A stretch of DNA of 64,000 bases from Bretschneidera sinensis (lineage: Eukaryota; Streptophyta; Magnoliopsida; Brassicales; Akaniaceae): assembly GCA_023935145.1 (NCBI GenBank), contig CM043698.1:63251001-63315000 (forward strand), read 5' to 3'. Of this stretch, positions 1 through 11,421 are shown piece by piece. Position 1 is the stretch's first letter. Each line of letters starts with the position of its first letter. The translations under genes were made by a program, and so were the position numbers. The notes beneath the pieces are model-generated. The model ran no database searches. It was not told where the DNA came from and saw only the letters and a list, made by a program, of their open reading frames with translations.

Positions 1-1
1 C

Positions 2-2092
2 CAGTGCACTCTTCATGAGACAATCCGTGTAAAGAGCGGATCTTGGGATGACAATGGTGTCTTTATTTACACTACCTTAAATCACATTAAATACTGCCTC
101 CCTAATGGAGATGGTGGAATCATTAGAACCCTTGATGTCCCCATCTACATTACTAAGGTTTCTGGTAATAAGATCTTTTGCTTGGATCGGGATGGGAAGA
201 ACAATATGATCGTTATTGATGCGACAGAATATATTTTCAAGCTATCTCTATTAAAGAAGAAATATGATCATGTTATGAGCATGATAAGGAACTCACAGCT
301 TTGTGGGCAGGCAATGATTGCTTACTTACAACAGAAAGGTTTCCCAGAAGTTGCTCTCCATTTTGTGAAAGATGAGAGAACTCGGTTTAATTTGGCTCTA
401 GAGAGTGGGAACATTCAGATTGCAGTTGCATCTGCTAAGGAGATTGACGAGAAAGATCACTGGTATAAATTGGGGGTGGAGGCCCTTCGCCAGGGCAATG
501 CAGGTATTGTGGAATATGCCTACCAGCGGACAAAGAATTTTGAGAGGTTATCTTTCCTGTATCTCATTACTGGGAACTTGGAAAAGCTTTCCAAGATGCT
601 GAGAATTGCGGAAGTTAAGAATGACATCATGGGTCAGTTTCATAATGCCATGTATTTGGGTGATATCCGAGAACGTGTTAAAATCTTAGAGAATGCTGGC
701 CATTTTCCTCTTGCTTACATCACGGCTTCTGTCCATGGGCTACAGGATGTTGCTGAGCGGATAGCAACTGAGCTTGGAGATAATGTTCCTTCTGTGCCAG
801 AAGGGAAAGTATCCTCCCTTTTAATGCCACCAGCCCCCATTATGTGTGGTGGTGATTGGCCCCTACTGAGAGTCATGAAAGGCATATTTGAAGGTGGACT
901 GGATAATGTTGGCAGGGGTGCTGTGGATGAAGAGGAAGAGGGTGGTGATGGTGATTGGGGTGAGGAACTTGATATGGTTGATGTTGATGGCTTACAGAAT
1001 GGGGATGTCGCAGCAATTTTGGAGGATGGAGAAGTGGCTGAAGAAAATGATGAGGATGGAGGATGGGAGCTTGAGGATTTGGATCTTCCCCCTGAGGTGG
1101 AAACACCAAGGGTCTCTGACAATGCTCGTTCTTCAGTCTTTGTGGCACCAACTGTGGGTATGCCTGTAAGTCAAATTTGGATCCAAAAATCATCTCTTGC
1201 TGCTGAACATGCAGCAGCTGGAAATTTTGACACTGCAATGCGGTTGCTGAGCAGGCAACTTGGAATAAGAAACTTTGCTCCATTGAAATCAATGTTTCTT
1301 GATCTTAACAGTGGTAGCCATACCTATCTGCGTGCATTTTCATCTACTCCAGTGATATCACTTGCTATTGAAAGAGGATGGAACGAGTCTGCTAGTCCTA
1401 ATGTCAGGGGCTCACCTGCATTGGTGTTTGATTTCTCTCGGTTGGAAGAGAAGCTCAAGGCTGGTTACAAGGCTACAACAGCTGGGAAATTCACTGAGGC
1501 TCTTCGTCTTTTTCTTAGCATTCTTCATACAATTCCTCTGATTGTTGTTGAGTCAAGGAGGGAAGTTGATGAGGTTAAGGAATTGATTATTATAGTCAAG
1601 GAATATGTTCTTGGCCTGCAGATGGAGTTTAAGAGGAGGGAAATTAAAGACAATCCTGTGAGGCAGCAGGAACTCGCAGCCTACTTCACCCACTGCAACC
1701 TTCAAATGCCTCACTTGAGGCTTGCCTTGCTAAATGCCATGACTGTTTGCTACAAGGCAAAGAACCTTGCCACAGCTGCTAATTTTGCCAGACGGCTACT
1801 AGAGACAAACCCCACTATTGAGAACCAAGCGAAGACCGCCAGACAAGTCCTGCAAGCTGCAGAGAAGAATATGAAAGATGCATCTGAGTTGAACTATGAT
1901 TTTAGAAACCCATTTGTTACATGTGGGGCGACTTATGTGCCAATTTACCGAGGCCAGAAGGATGTCTCTTGTCCTTACTGTAGTTGCCGTTTTGTGCCTA
2001 GCCAGGAAGGGAAGCTATGCACTGTTTGTGATCTTTCTGTCATTGGCGTGGATGCTTCAGGCTTGCTCTGTTCACCTTCTCAGATACGATGA
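2..2092 (+). CDS. COPA: Coatomer subunit alpha (alpha-COP), 3' part
   Basis: One uninterrupted frame enters from the left window edge and ends at TGA 2090-2092. It codes for about 696 residues, the C-terminal part of a protein of roughly 1,200. Alpha-COP is a subunit of the cage of COPI vesicles, which return proteins from Golgi to ER; it acts on Golgi membranes from the cytosol. The visible part holds the helical solenoid that follows the WD40 propellers, an acidic linker near 902-1080 (runs such as DEEEEGGDGD), and the COPI C-terminal domain. That domain ends in a cysteine-rich tail with CPYC and CTVC pairs and the terminus CSPSQIR. The WD40 repeats lie outside the window. No frameshift or stop is seen. 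The first in-frame ATG at 206 is internal: coding continues upstream, so it is not the start. Identity rests on overall resemblance to plant alpha-COP and is secure. Confidence 0.93.
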   Translation, partial: QCTLHETIRVKSGSWDDNGVFIYTTLNHIKYCLPNGDGGIIRTLDVPIYITKVSGNKIFCLDRDGKNNMIVIDATEYIFKLSLLKKKYDHVMSMIRNSQLCGQAMIAYLQQKGFPEVALHFVKDERTRFNLALESGNIQIAVASAKEIDEKDHWYKLGVEALRQGNAGIVEYAYQRTKNFERLSFLYLITGNLEKLSKMLRIAEVKNDIMGQFHNAMYLGDIRERVKILENAGHFPLAYITASVHGLQDVAERIATELGDNVPSVPEGKVSSLLMPPAPIMCGGDWPLLRVMKGIFEGGLDNVGRGAVDEEEEGGDGDWGEELDMVDVDGLQNGDVAAILEDGEVAEENDEDGGWELEDLDLPPEVETPRVSDNARSSVFVAPTVGMPVSQIWIQKSSLAAEHAAAGNFDTAMRLLSRQLGIRNFAPLKSMFLDLNSGSHTYLRAFSSTPVISLAIERGWNESASPNVRGSPALVFDFSRLEEKLKAGYKATTAGKFTEALRLFLSILHTIPLIVVESRREVDEVKELIIIVKEYVLGLQMEFKRREIKDNPVRQQELAAYFTHCNLQMPHLRLALLNAMTVCYKAKNLATAANFARRLLETNPTIENQAKTARQVLQAAEKNMKDASELNYDFRNPFVTCGATYVPIYRGQKDVSCPYCSCRFVPSQEGKLCTVCDLSVIGVDASGLLCSPSQIR

Positions 2093-2340
2093 TTGTGCCA
2101 CTGAACCAGAACATTTTTTAACTTTTCTTTCAGTTCAACCTTTAGGCAACAGAGGTGGTGATGTTGATTGATTCATGTAATCATATCTGCAGGTGAGAGG
2201 TAAGAAATACTAAATTATAGAGAGTTAAGTTTTTTCTAGTGAATTGTTTGTGCTGTTTTGTCTTGGGTTTCTTCTTTTGTTCTGTTTACTTAGTTGATTA
2301 TAATTTTGAATGTAATAAAAGATTTGATAATTTTGTCCTG
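2093..2340 (+). promoter_or_regulatory. alpha-COP 3' UTR with poly(A) signal
   Basis: T-rich sequence follows the alpha-COP stop codon. A canonical AATAAA lies at 2314-2319, about 220 nt after the stop, within the normal plant 3' UTR range. The actual cleavage site cannot be placed from sequence. Confidence 0.5.
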
Positions 2341-4074
2341 GGCTGTTTGTGTTAATTGTCTATACGCAACAACAGTCAAAGAGCCCTTGTTATTCAGATG
2401 ATGTTCATAGGCAGGACTTATTTCACTTGCTTCTTAAAGTATTGTTGCTTTCTAGATATTAATATCACTATTCTTTCCTCCATTTTACGACCTTCCATGT
2501 TCACCTTCATTTAAAATTTCTTTATGCTATAAGCATCTTTTTTGGTGGCTTATTTTTCGTGGTAACTTTTTGCCACAGAGATGAATGCATACTATTAGTG
2601 ATTACTGATTACCAACTACTGTACAGGAGAGCTATGCACCAGTATTTGCTGACACTAGATTAGGAGAAGTCTTGTGGATGTTTGGTATGTTGATTTAACA
2701 TATGGCTTAAACTCATTTTAGAATAACCAGTAATAGAAGTCATGGCCTAGTCGTGGTAGTGGATTATAGATTTAAAAGTCATGCAGGAATTTTGGTTAAA
2801 TGTCTAAAAGGAAGGAAAGTTGAAATTAATAAATGGATGAAAGGGAAAGGAATTGGAAGTTGTGGATTCCTATAAATGATAAAAGTTAAGAGCAAGAAAA
2901 TAATGCATAGAACTCTTTAGTTAGGACTAAGGTATGACGAGAATGTTAGGAATTTAATTGTTAATTTGAGAAGTTGTTTAGTTAATGGTAGGATGGCTGG
3001 CACAACGCAAATGATCTGGAGCTGTTATTAGTTTGAATTCAGGAAAAGATAAGGGTAAATTCACAAAGGATGTCGTTAAGGTTTGCACTTAGTTCTATTT
3101 TTTCCTTCAAGTTTGGTTTGTCGCAATTGAGTCTCAGAACTTGTATTACTATTTCAGTTTAGTACAGCCTCAATTTTAATCCTAGGTGTCAATCTACGTG
3201 GCTTCATTTGAGTGGGAAAAATCTCTCTCAGAGATGCATGTGTCGATTTACTGATAGCTGATGGAGATTTTGACTAAATTACTTCAACTTGTTAACAATG
3301 GAGATTTCCTCCAGGTAACTCAGATACTCCGTTTCAGCTTTTGGTATCTTCAATTTCCCTTTCTCCTGCATGGGGTTTCATTTTTTCTCTTTGATTTAAT
3401 CTCTTGCTATTATATGCTAATCTCACCTTTAGCATGCATTTACAATTACCTCTCTCTGTTTAATCCACTATTGTTGATATTTTAGTTGGCAATTTTTATT
3501 TCTTAAATTAATGAATCTGATTTTTTGGTAATTTTCTTAGGGTGAGTGAATGTCATTTTGGGCATAGCTGAAGGATTTACCTTCATTCCTGAATGATGAG
3601 TAAAGTCTCAAGTTTTTTTTTTCACTGATGAGCAGAGTTTGAGGTTGCCCATGTTGTTCAAGTCTTCAATCTAATAGAGTATCAGTAAACTAGTGAGTTT
3701 TTTTTCCCCAAATGACCAAGTGTGTCATTTTTCCAAAGGGAAGAAGAGAGAAGTTGAGGCTTTGTTTTTAGGCAAAATCAATTACATCCGTCATGTTTGA
3801 TAGTAATTACAATTTAGTCTCAAGGTTTTGAAAAACACATTCTCTTCCTTAAGTTTTAGTTGACATAATAGTTACATTAAAAGTAGCTAATAGTGAGAGT
3901 AGTTTTTTTTTTTCTCACAGCCACGTAACATTAGGTTTCTGCTGCTCCATTGAAATCCGAGTCCTGTTAGTTTGTTACACATATGTGATGGATATTAGTT
4001 TAAGGGCATTTGTGTTTTTCCCAATTTTAGTTAAATTTCTTAATAGTGGAATGAGTTTGTTGTTTTCTTAAAAC
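2341..4074. other. Intergenic, no gene seen
   Basis: AT-rich sequence with short T runs. Only small unsupported frames occur (for example 3261-3485), with no recognisable protein. Two stretches (about 3050-3230 and 3770-3960) have the composition of old dispersed repeats but no termini could be fixed. Confidence 0.4.
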
Positions 4075-4450
4075 TTAATGATTATGAGATGCCATGATGA
4101 TGGGTATTTTGAAGGGCATGTATATGATGTGGGTTATCAGTATAATCGATATGGTTATGATTATGATGAAGACGAGGAGGAAGAAGATGTTGATGGTATG
4201 ATATGGATGATGAGCTTGTGCCACGGTCTGTGAGTGGGAAACTTGGGAGGCAGAGGATGAGGAAGTTATGGAAAGGAGCGTTTACAAAGATGAACACTTC
4301 AAAGAGGTCTCCTTATCTGTATGTGAAGCCTGGGTGCGTTCATGGAAAATATGGGCTGGGAATGAAGCAGTCTTTGGGAAGGCAAAAATATTGGGAGATT
4401 TGGGGAGGAAGTGGTTCAAAAGATCTGATCTTGAAATAGGTATTTGTTAA
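4075..4450 (+). pseudogene. 5'-truncated, frameshifted duplicate of the 6759-7349 gene
   Basis: The sequence matches the 3' half of the intact gene at 6759-7349, starting at the equivalent of about 7010. It still reads the conserved basic block (DELVPRSVSGKLGRQRMRKL, then NTSKRSPYLYVKPGCVHGK). It has no counterpart of the first ~85 codons and no start. Where the intact gene has GATGGGTATGATTTGG, this copy has lost one G near 4196-4200, so the acidic stretch and the basic block are in different frames. The shared stop has also changed, so the frame runs on to about 4439. It also lacks the 27-nt internal duplication present in the intact gene. Homology continues downstream to about 5345, so this is a segmental DNA duplication and not a processed copy. 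Confidence 0.8.
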
Positions 4451-5345
4451 AAATCTTGATTTGGCTGTAATTAGTTACTCTAGTTGGATTGCTTAATTAG
4501 TAGGTTATGTTAATTGGACTCTTTTTATGCCATTGTTGTTAACTTTTTACTGTCTTACGGTTTATTAATGTTTATTATGTAGTCTCTGTGGTGCTGTCTT
4601 TTCTTTGGTTGTGGTGGTAATTTGTATTGATACATTTTGGGGAAATGGGTGTAGAGATGGCAAATTTAGGACTAAAATGAAATCCATTATGATCATTTTG
4701 AATGTTAAAATTTGTATGTAATGCCCTGGGTTGTCCATGGGCAAGTCTGCGACTAAAGAGTGCACTTATTTGATGGGAAATTTGGGTATTTGTGAAGGAA
4801 ATGCTTGAAAAGATCTGATCTTGGAGGGTGAGTATTGATTTTGTCAATCAGGTTTAATTTATTTTGTTGCAGTTGGTTTGGGGTTGCTTTTGTGATTTGT
4901 TTTATCAACTTGTTATCTTAATTTGTTGCAGTTTGTGATTTGCTTTTGTTATGTTTTGTCCTTCGTCCATAGCATTTCAAATGTTGGTTGTCGGTTGAAT
5001 GAGTTAGGTGACATTGTGATGATTTCTTGTAGAATGGAAGTCTGAAATTGCAAAGCTGAGGGCTCGAATCAATAGTTTGGTAATTAGTACTTGTTAAACT
5101 TGCTCTTGTTTCAAAGTTTGGTCAATAACATGAATAATGTGAAAAGAGATGCTTGAAGTTGAAGATATGCTTTAACGTGCAAGATTATTTCTTTTTCTTT
5201 GGTAACTAAGGTCCAAGATATGTTCTGGTTTGAGAGGAAAAACATTGCTCTGATATAATGGAGGAATGGGCTTCAGTACTTATATGTTTTGCTCAATTTG
5301 AGTAGAATATCTTCCTCTACTGCATTAGATTAAGTGGAATGAGAT
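4075..5345 (+). repeat. Upstream copy of a ~1.27-kb duplicated segment
   Basis: The segment is collinear with 7010-8300 at an offset of about 2.94-2.96 kb. It covers the 3' coding half of the small gene and about 0.9 kb of downstream DNA. Shared landmarks are TTGGATTGCTTAATTAGTAG (4488 and 7453), AATTGCAAAGCTGAGGGCTC (5046 and 7982) and ATAATGGAGGAATGGG (5256 and 8214). Many substitutions and small indels separate the copies, so the duplication is not recent. Confidence 0.8.
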
Positions 5346-6635
5346 TAATTTGTAATTAAGATCAAACGTGAGGGAAGTATTTGTATTTTACTCTTTGTTT
5401 CTTGATTTGCAAAGAACCAGAGCTGCATGAGAGGGGGAGGTATTAATGTCTAATGTCCCCTCCAACGTTTGGCCACCAATTTTTCCGCCCTCATGTGCCA
5501 CATCAGATCCTATGTGGATCTGACATGGCTAAAATATCTATTTTTCTGGTTTTCTCTAGCCAAAAGGTCCCAATCGATACAGTAAAATAAGTTTTGGGAC
5601 TTAATTAAGACAAACCAAACTTGCTTGATGAAAACAGAACCAGGTATCTTGCATCCCCAGTAATTTACCCAAAAGTTGATTTCAAAGTCAAATGTCTAAA
5701 ACATAGGGAAGGAAAGAAATGAATAAAGGAAATAAAGAGAGGAAAGGAAAGGGAAGGGACGGCGGAAGGTGTACTGGATACATTTAAAAAAGAGAAATCC
5801 ATCTTTATGTGTACAGAAGCATATGAGAAATTCTCTTTATTTATACGCTAATAAGTGAAGAATTTTTTTTTTGGGGTGATATTATGAAATTTGATTTTAT
5901 AGGAATTATTATAGAATCACGAAAATTGATTAACAATTATAAAAAAATAGGTATTTAATTATTTTTAACCAAATAAGTTGCAAAAACATGCTACTTCCAC
6001 CAAATAGCTTTTATGTCATTTTTAACAATCTTGAAAATTTTAAATTTTGTGTATATGCTATCGTCTTTTTATTTTCTTCACGTTCTCTGACCCCTCGTCC
6101 CAAAGGGAAAAAAAAGATAACAAAAATTAAAAGGCCACTATTTGAAATTAGCAAACTTTATGTTATAGTATCAAATCCTGAAAGATAAAAAAATAAAAAT
6201 AAAAATTATAAAAAAATGTTTGCTTATAGATGATTTTTTGATTGATTCGGATTTAAATTATAAAATTAAAAATTTTACTAATAATTTTAAAAATTTTATT
6301 AATAATTATTAGATTTTATATTTATATTAACATTATCAATAAAAATTTTAAAAATTACAGATAAAATTTATAAATAATTTAAACCAATAAATTTAAATCA
6401 GAACCAATTAATTTTTTTTTTGGCTGCTTAACGGTTCCCTAATTGAAAATCCTTAAAATCTTATCCTTTGAAATTACTTTTTTTAAACATCAATTAAGAA
6501 AAGTAAGAAAGTGGGCTAGGAAAAATGAAAACTACCATCTGTGTTTTCCACATGGCGTACTACAGTTGGTTTAAAAAACGTGTTTCAATAACTATCTCTA
6601 CATGACAAACAAGCTCACATGGGCCACTAAATGTG
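5346..6635. other. Intergenic, AT-rich, with repeat debris
   Basis: No supported gene. About 5450-5620 resembles an old dispersed repeat. 6222-6420 is an imperfect AT-rich palindrome (listed separately). The stretch ends in the promoter of the small gene. Confidence 0.4.
6222..6420. repeat. AT-rich imperfect palindrome, MITE-like
   Basis: The left side (GATTCGGATTTAAATTAT...) and the reverse complement of the right side (GGTTCTGATTTAAATTTATT...) match loosely, with AATTTT-type runs between. Similar AT-rich sequence occurs near 27785-27850 and 63380-63500. No target-site duplication could be fixed. It may be a decayed MITE family or only shared composition. Confidence 0.3.
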
Positions 6636-6643
6636 TATATAAG
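6636..6643 (+). promoter_or_regulatory. TATA box of the small gene
   Basis: TATATAAG lies 116 bp upstream of the ATG at 6759, leaving a plausible short 5' leader (start site around 6665-6675). This supports 6759 as a real gene start. The pseudogene copy at 4075 has no such element. Confidence 0.6.
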
Positions 6644-6758
6644 AACTCCTAAGCCAGAGAAGAAATGAAATGAAAATCAAATAACCGGGTATTGAAAAGC
6701 ACACCTCAGCGATAAAGGCAAAAAACAAAAGCGCTAAAAAAAGTGAGATCGAGAGAAA

Positions 6759-7349
6759 ATGGCAAGGAAATGCAGCAGCATGGTACCGACAATGGCGTCT
6801 ATTGACCTTGAAGAAGAATTATCTATTGGAGAAGAAGTAAAGGGTGACTGGGAATTGGTCAACAACTCTGATGCTGAATACTCTGATGATTCTTTTTCTG
6901 TATGTAGCCTTCCCAATGATGATATTGCTTCTTGGAACTCCTTCTCTCTTTCCTCCTCCTCCTCTCTATTACCTACGCAAAACAACCATGAACAAGAAAC
7001 CCATCAAGATCTTGATGATTATGCGCTATGCCAAGATGATGGGAATCTTAAGGGGCGTGCATATGATGTGTATCTTGAGGGGCGTGCATATGATATGGGT
7101 TATCAGTATAATCGTTATGGTTATAATTATGATGAGGAAGACGAGGAGGAAGGAGATGGTGATGGGTATGATTTGGATGATGAGCTTGTGCCACGGTCTG
7201 TGAGTGGGAAACTTGGGAGGCAGAGGATGAGGAAGTTGGGGAAAAGAGCCTTTAAAAAGATGAACACTTCAAAGAGGTCTCCTTATCTGTATGTGAAGCC
7301 TGGGTGCGTTCATGGCAAACATGGACTGGGAATGAAACACTGTCTTTGA
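6759..7349 (+). CDS. Small plant protein of unknown function, 196 aa
   Basis: Single-exon frame from ATG 6759 to TGA 7347-7349. The N-terminal half is acidic and serine-rich, with a tract of nine serines near residue 65. The middle has a nine-residue tandem repeat (GRAYDVYLE then GRAYDMGY) followed by tyrosine-rich and Asp/Glu-rich stretches. The C-terminal ~55 residues are basic and look like the conserved core (LVPRSVSGKLGRQRMRKL, then KRSPYLYVKPGCVHGKHGL). I recall similar short uncharacterised proteins in dicots but cannot name a function. There is no signal peptide, membrane segment or known catalytic motif. The TATA box at 6636 supports the start. The basic core is also preserved in the truncated copy at 4075-4450, which supports it being genuine coding sequence. 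Confidence 0.75.
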   Translation: MARKCSSMVPTMASIDLEEELSIGEEVKGDWELVNNSDAEYSDDSFSVCSLPNDDIASWNSFSLSSSSSLLPTQNNHEQETHQDLDDYALCQDDGNLKGRAYDVYLEGRAYDMGYQYNRYGYNYDEEDEEEGDGDGYDLDDELVPRSVSGKLGRQRMRKLGKRAFKKMNTSKRSPYLYVKPGCVHGKHGLGMKHCL

Positions 7350-8300
7350 AAAGGCAAAAAAGATTGGGAGATTTGGGGAGGAAGTGGTTCAAAAGATCTG
7401 ATCTTGAAATGGGTATTTGTTAAAATTATGATTTGGCTGTAATTACTGTAGTTGGATTGCTTAATTAGTAGGTTATCTTAATTGGACTCACATTATGACA
7501 TCGTTAACTATTAGTGTTTATAAATGTTCATTATGTAGCCTCTGAGGTGATTTCCTTTCTTTGGTTGTGGTAATTTGTATTGATTCATTTTGGGGGACCT
7601 TTTGGGGAAATGGGTGTAGGGATGTGGGGTTTAGGACTGAAATGAAATCGATTATGATCATTTTGATTGTTGAAATTTGTATTCGAGTCCCTGGGTTGTC
7701 AATGGGCAAGCATGGTCTGACTACAGAGTGCTGATGTTTGATGGGAAATTCGGGAATTTGTGAAGGAAATGCCGGAAAAGATCTGATCTTGTTGGGGGTT
7801 TCTGTGAGTATTGATTTTGTTAGGTTTAATGTATTTGTTGCAGTTGGTTTGGGGTTGCTTTTGTGATTTCTTAGATCAACTTGTTATTTTTGTTATGTAG
7901 TGTCGATAGCATTTCAAATCTTTGTTGTTGGTTGAATGGGTTTGGTCACATTTGATGATTTCTTGGAGAATTTGAATTCTGAAATTGCAAAGCTGAGGGC
8001 TCAAATCAATAGTTTGGGGAATTAGTACTTGTTAAACTTGCTCTTGTTTCAAAAAAAATAAATTCAATAGCATGAATAATTGTGAAGAGAGATGCTTGAA
8101 GCTGAAGAGTGACATTAGTGCTAAGCAAGATTATTTCTATCGCTTTGATAACTAATGTCCAAGATACGCTTTACCATGGGATTCTGGTTTTAGGAGAGGA
8201 AAAACATTGATGATATAATGGAGGAATGGGTTGCAGTATTCAAAATCTTTTGCTCAATTAGAGTAGAGTATCTTCCTCTACTATATTAACTTAATGTAAT
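7010..8300 (+). repeat. Downstream copy of the ~1.27-kb duplicated segment
   Basis: Partner of 4075-5345. It includes codons from about 85 onward of the intact gene and its 3' flank. The homology starts abruptly inside the coding region and fades near 8300. Beyond 8300 (to 8649) no gene or repeat is seen. Confidence 0.8.
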
Positions 8301-8667
8301 GCTCATTTAATTGTCTTAGAAAGGACTCGTTTGCTCAGTGAATTAGTCTTTCATTGGTGTCTTATTATTACATTGAATGATCACGTAACTTTCCTGGAAT
8401 TGTTGAGGGAAAAGAAATGATTAGCTTGAGAGGAAGAGTTAACCCAAAATTTAAGTAAGGTCGGGAGAAGGATGGGTATGTGATATAGGGTCACCTTCAG
8501 TGCGCTCTGTTTTGTTAAGGTAAAAGAATAGATGATTGAAATCTTAAGGACTTAGATTTGTTTGTTTATGATAATTTGTCATTTAGACATAGTTCTGTGG
8601 ATTGTGGGAGAGGATTAGTAGTGTCTCCTGAAAATCATATCACTGATCACAATTTTAGTAGATTCTT

Positions 8668-8755
8668 TTTTTTTTAATGATAGGATGGGAGGTTTCGAAC
8701 CTTGCTCATTGACTGGGATCTTGATGTCTCACCATTGCACCAAAGGCAAGGGGGG
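8668..8755 (-). mobile_element. tRNA-derived SINE, minus strand
   Basis: Read on the minus strand, the insert begins with a C run and has an A-box-like TGGTGCAATGGTGAGA. About 35 nt later it has a perfect B box GGTTCGAAACC (plus strand 8691-8701), and it ends in an A-rich tail (plus strand T run 8668-8675). It is flanked by an exact 18-bp direct repeat, CAATTTTAGTAGATTCTT, at 8650-8667 and 8756-8773. This is the layout of a short plant tRNA-related SINE inserted by target-primed reverse transcription. The exact TSD points to a fairly recent insertion. It is not a tRNA gene: there is no acceptor stem or anticodon arm. Confidence 0.8.
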
Positions 8756-8773
8756 CAATTTTAGTAGATTCTT

Positions 8774-11247
8774 GTTTTCAGTATTTTACATGTTTCTTCT
8801 TATGATCCATCCAGAGGGTTAATTGCGTCATTATTCCTTATTATGTTAGAGGAATCAGCTATTGAAGTCTGTTCTTAAAACTTACTGAAACTCGTTCTTT
8901 CCTTTTCTTCATAGTTGGATTTTTGGTTTTTCAATCATCTCACTGTCCTGATATTAGGGATTTTATAAAACTGTGGATATTTCGAGGGGATGGGTTGATT
9001 TTGAGTCATGGACTTATGGGTTGATAGGCTATTTTTCATCTTTATTCTGGCGAAATTAGCTTTGGCATCTTCATAACCTTAAACCGATGCTTTCTGTATG
9101 CACCGCTGCTTTTTCAAATTTGGTGTAAAGCAGAAAAAAAAAAGAAGAGAAAGCATGACTTGTTTAAAGTGTTCATGCCAAAAAAAAATGAGAAAGGTGA
9201 GTAGTTTTTTTGAAGGGTAAGGTAGAAGCACGAGTTCACAGTCATTACAGAAAGCATGACTTTAGAAACAGGTTTTTTTCCCTTCCTTTCCCGTAAAGGC
9301 TTGTAAGACATTTTAGTTCTTTTCTTTGAACACAAATGTGAAACATAGATGAGCGACGAAGATGTTAGTAATGAGATTGCGCATCATGTTTGATTAGGGA
9401 GGAAACAACAATATGCAAAGGTTCATCTGAAAGCTTTGAGTTCATTGGAGACCCCATTGGGCTTAAGGGTTACACGGTGGGAGTTAGCTTTCTTCCTTGT
9501 TTTATCCCTCCATTCTTGGTGTGTATGAGATTCGATTATGCGAAGGCAAGTGATTTTACTATCATCACCGTCAAATTCATAATTTAGAGATATAAGTGCA
9601 TTTTGAAAAACACGTTAACAATGTAAAAGGTATATTGGTAAAATGATATTTTTTGTGTTTTCTTTATTCTTCTATTTTTTCACTCTACTAAACAAACAAA
9701 ACTTGTAGTGTTATCTTAACTATCAAACACATGAAGAAAAAAAAAGTATTATTCTCGGTTCTCACTTATTTCCATCTTTTCTCATTTGTTAATCTTTTTT
9801 TAAAAAAAAAAAAGTGGGTTACACAACTAGAGGTAACTCTCTTTCAGCTCTTATACCTCTCATCTTTGATGTGAATGGAATTTGATGTACAGTTGATTGT
9901 GTAATGATAATTGACTCTATCAAATACTAACTTAACTAGCACCCACAACTTTTTTTATTTATAAAAACCCTTGAACATAGCATTTTGTATTTAATTACTG
10001 GCCAAGCCTGTGGTGTTATCACTTTCGGTATTTTTTTATAGTAATTTTGGATACTATCAATGACTTGATAAAACGGTGTTATTTGATAATAATTTAGTAA
10101 AATGGTATTTAATATTTGACTTTAATTGAAGTATCATTTTACATTAACTTAAGTTTCACACGAGTTAAAAAATCACCATATAGTATTTTGATATAATGAT
10201 ATCATATATAAATTATCTTTTCAATCACCAAGTGGTAAATCGCATATTTGAATTATTTCTATTTAAAAATTGAAATTAAGTTAAGTTTATGATAAAATTG
10301 AATATCATATCAGTAAATAAAAAAAATCCAAATCCAGATTTATCATTGTAACATTCAATCCTATCATAAATTTAGTCTCAATTTCAATTCTCGATAAAAG
10401 AAAATCCAAATCAACAACCTCCACCTAAAAAAACAGAAAAGAAAAAGACTTGTACTATTTTCATTAGGTTCCAACGGTGACCCGTAACCTCAAAGTTATA
10501 TACTAACTCCTAAAATAAATCATGGCATTAGTAACCTCTGGAACCGTGCGATTGATTTCCTGGATTGGAGGAAACTCCTCTAGTAATTATGAAATGCACG
10601 GGTAACCTGTGTACCAACTTTATACTAGTTAATTGTTATTGAGGCATGTGTCAACTTGTGTGTGGCTTTGATTCAAGAAATCAATTTTAGCATGGTGCCG
10701 AACAAAAAATTCTCTAATAATTGACCTTTATGGAGTTTGTTTTGCGTGTCAAAGTTAGTAGTCCCAACATGAAGAGATTCTTGCCAAAATTTGGTAAAAT
10801 TTCTTTGATCCCCCTGTCCATCTAGCAATAGAGACTAGAGAGTACTTATCCCAAAAAATCTCATCATCCAAGTTTAGGTAAGATTTTTTGCCCAATATCA
10901 TTACTCATAAATATATGGATAAATTATATTAACTTAACAAAGGTTAGTCTATAATGAAACTTGTCACACTTGTTTTCTAAAATATACACTCACCTATTTT
11001 GACCACGTTTGAATTAAACAGAACTGTCAAAATTTGACAGAAATAATGAAAAAGCATCATTACCCTTTATTATCTCTATCTTTTTCTTTTGAATTTTTTT
11101 TTTTAAAAAAAAAGATCAGGTCATTGTCATATTTGACATGATCTAATCAAATCCAACTGGATCTCACCAGATATTATTAGATCTGCCTAGATCTTACCAC
11201 ACAACCCTTATTCTCTCATCTTCATTTTTCTCTTCCATTCTCCTAAT
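8774..11247. other. Intergenic, AT-rich, no gene seen
   Basis: Homopolymer-rich sequence (A and T runs near 9133, 9180, 9794-9815, 11095-11112). Short frames such as 9390-9587 have no protein-like composition or support. No transposon ends could be fixed. Confidence 0.4.
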
Positions 11248-11249
11248 TT

Positions 11250-11421
11250 AAAAGCATCAGCGATCCCTCTTAGATACACTGTGTATCAATTTGGTCTATG
11301 TCAGTTTAATTGAATCAAATTAGTACCTGTTAGATACACAATGCATCAATGTTTACATTTTCCCCACTGCCGTTAATGAACGCAAACGTCTGTTTCCCAT
11401 TTACGAGTCATGTGCCTTCAC
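11250..11421 (+). repeat. Left inverted arm (172 bp)
   Basis: Matches the reverse complement of 14206-14349 plus 16315-16342 with scattered mismatches. It contains two related sub-repeats ending in GATACAC..GTATCAAT and GATACACAATGCATCAAT. Confidence 0.7.

Noticed and set aside
715..1292. Long open frames on the minus strand inside alpha-COP
   Set aside because: They lie antisense to the acidic, GAT/GAA-rich linker, and their Ser/Pro/His-rich translation is the shadow of that biased sequence.
8690..8745. tRNA gene suggested by B-box-like GGTTCGAAACC
   Set aside because: No acceptor stem, anticodon arm or CCA-side pairing. The 18-bp TSD and A-tail identify a SINE.
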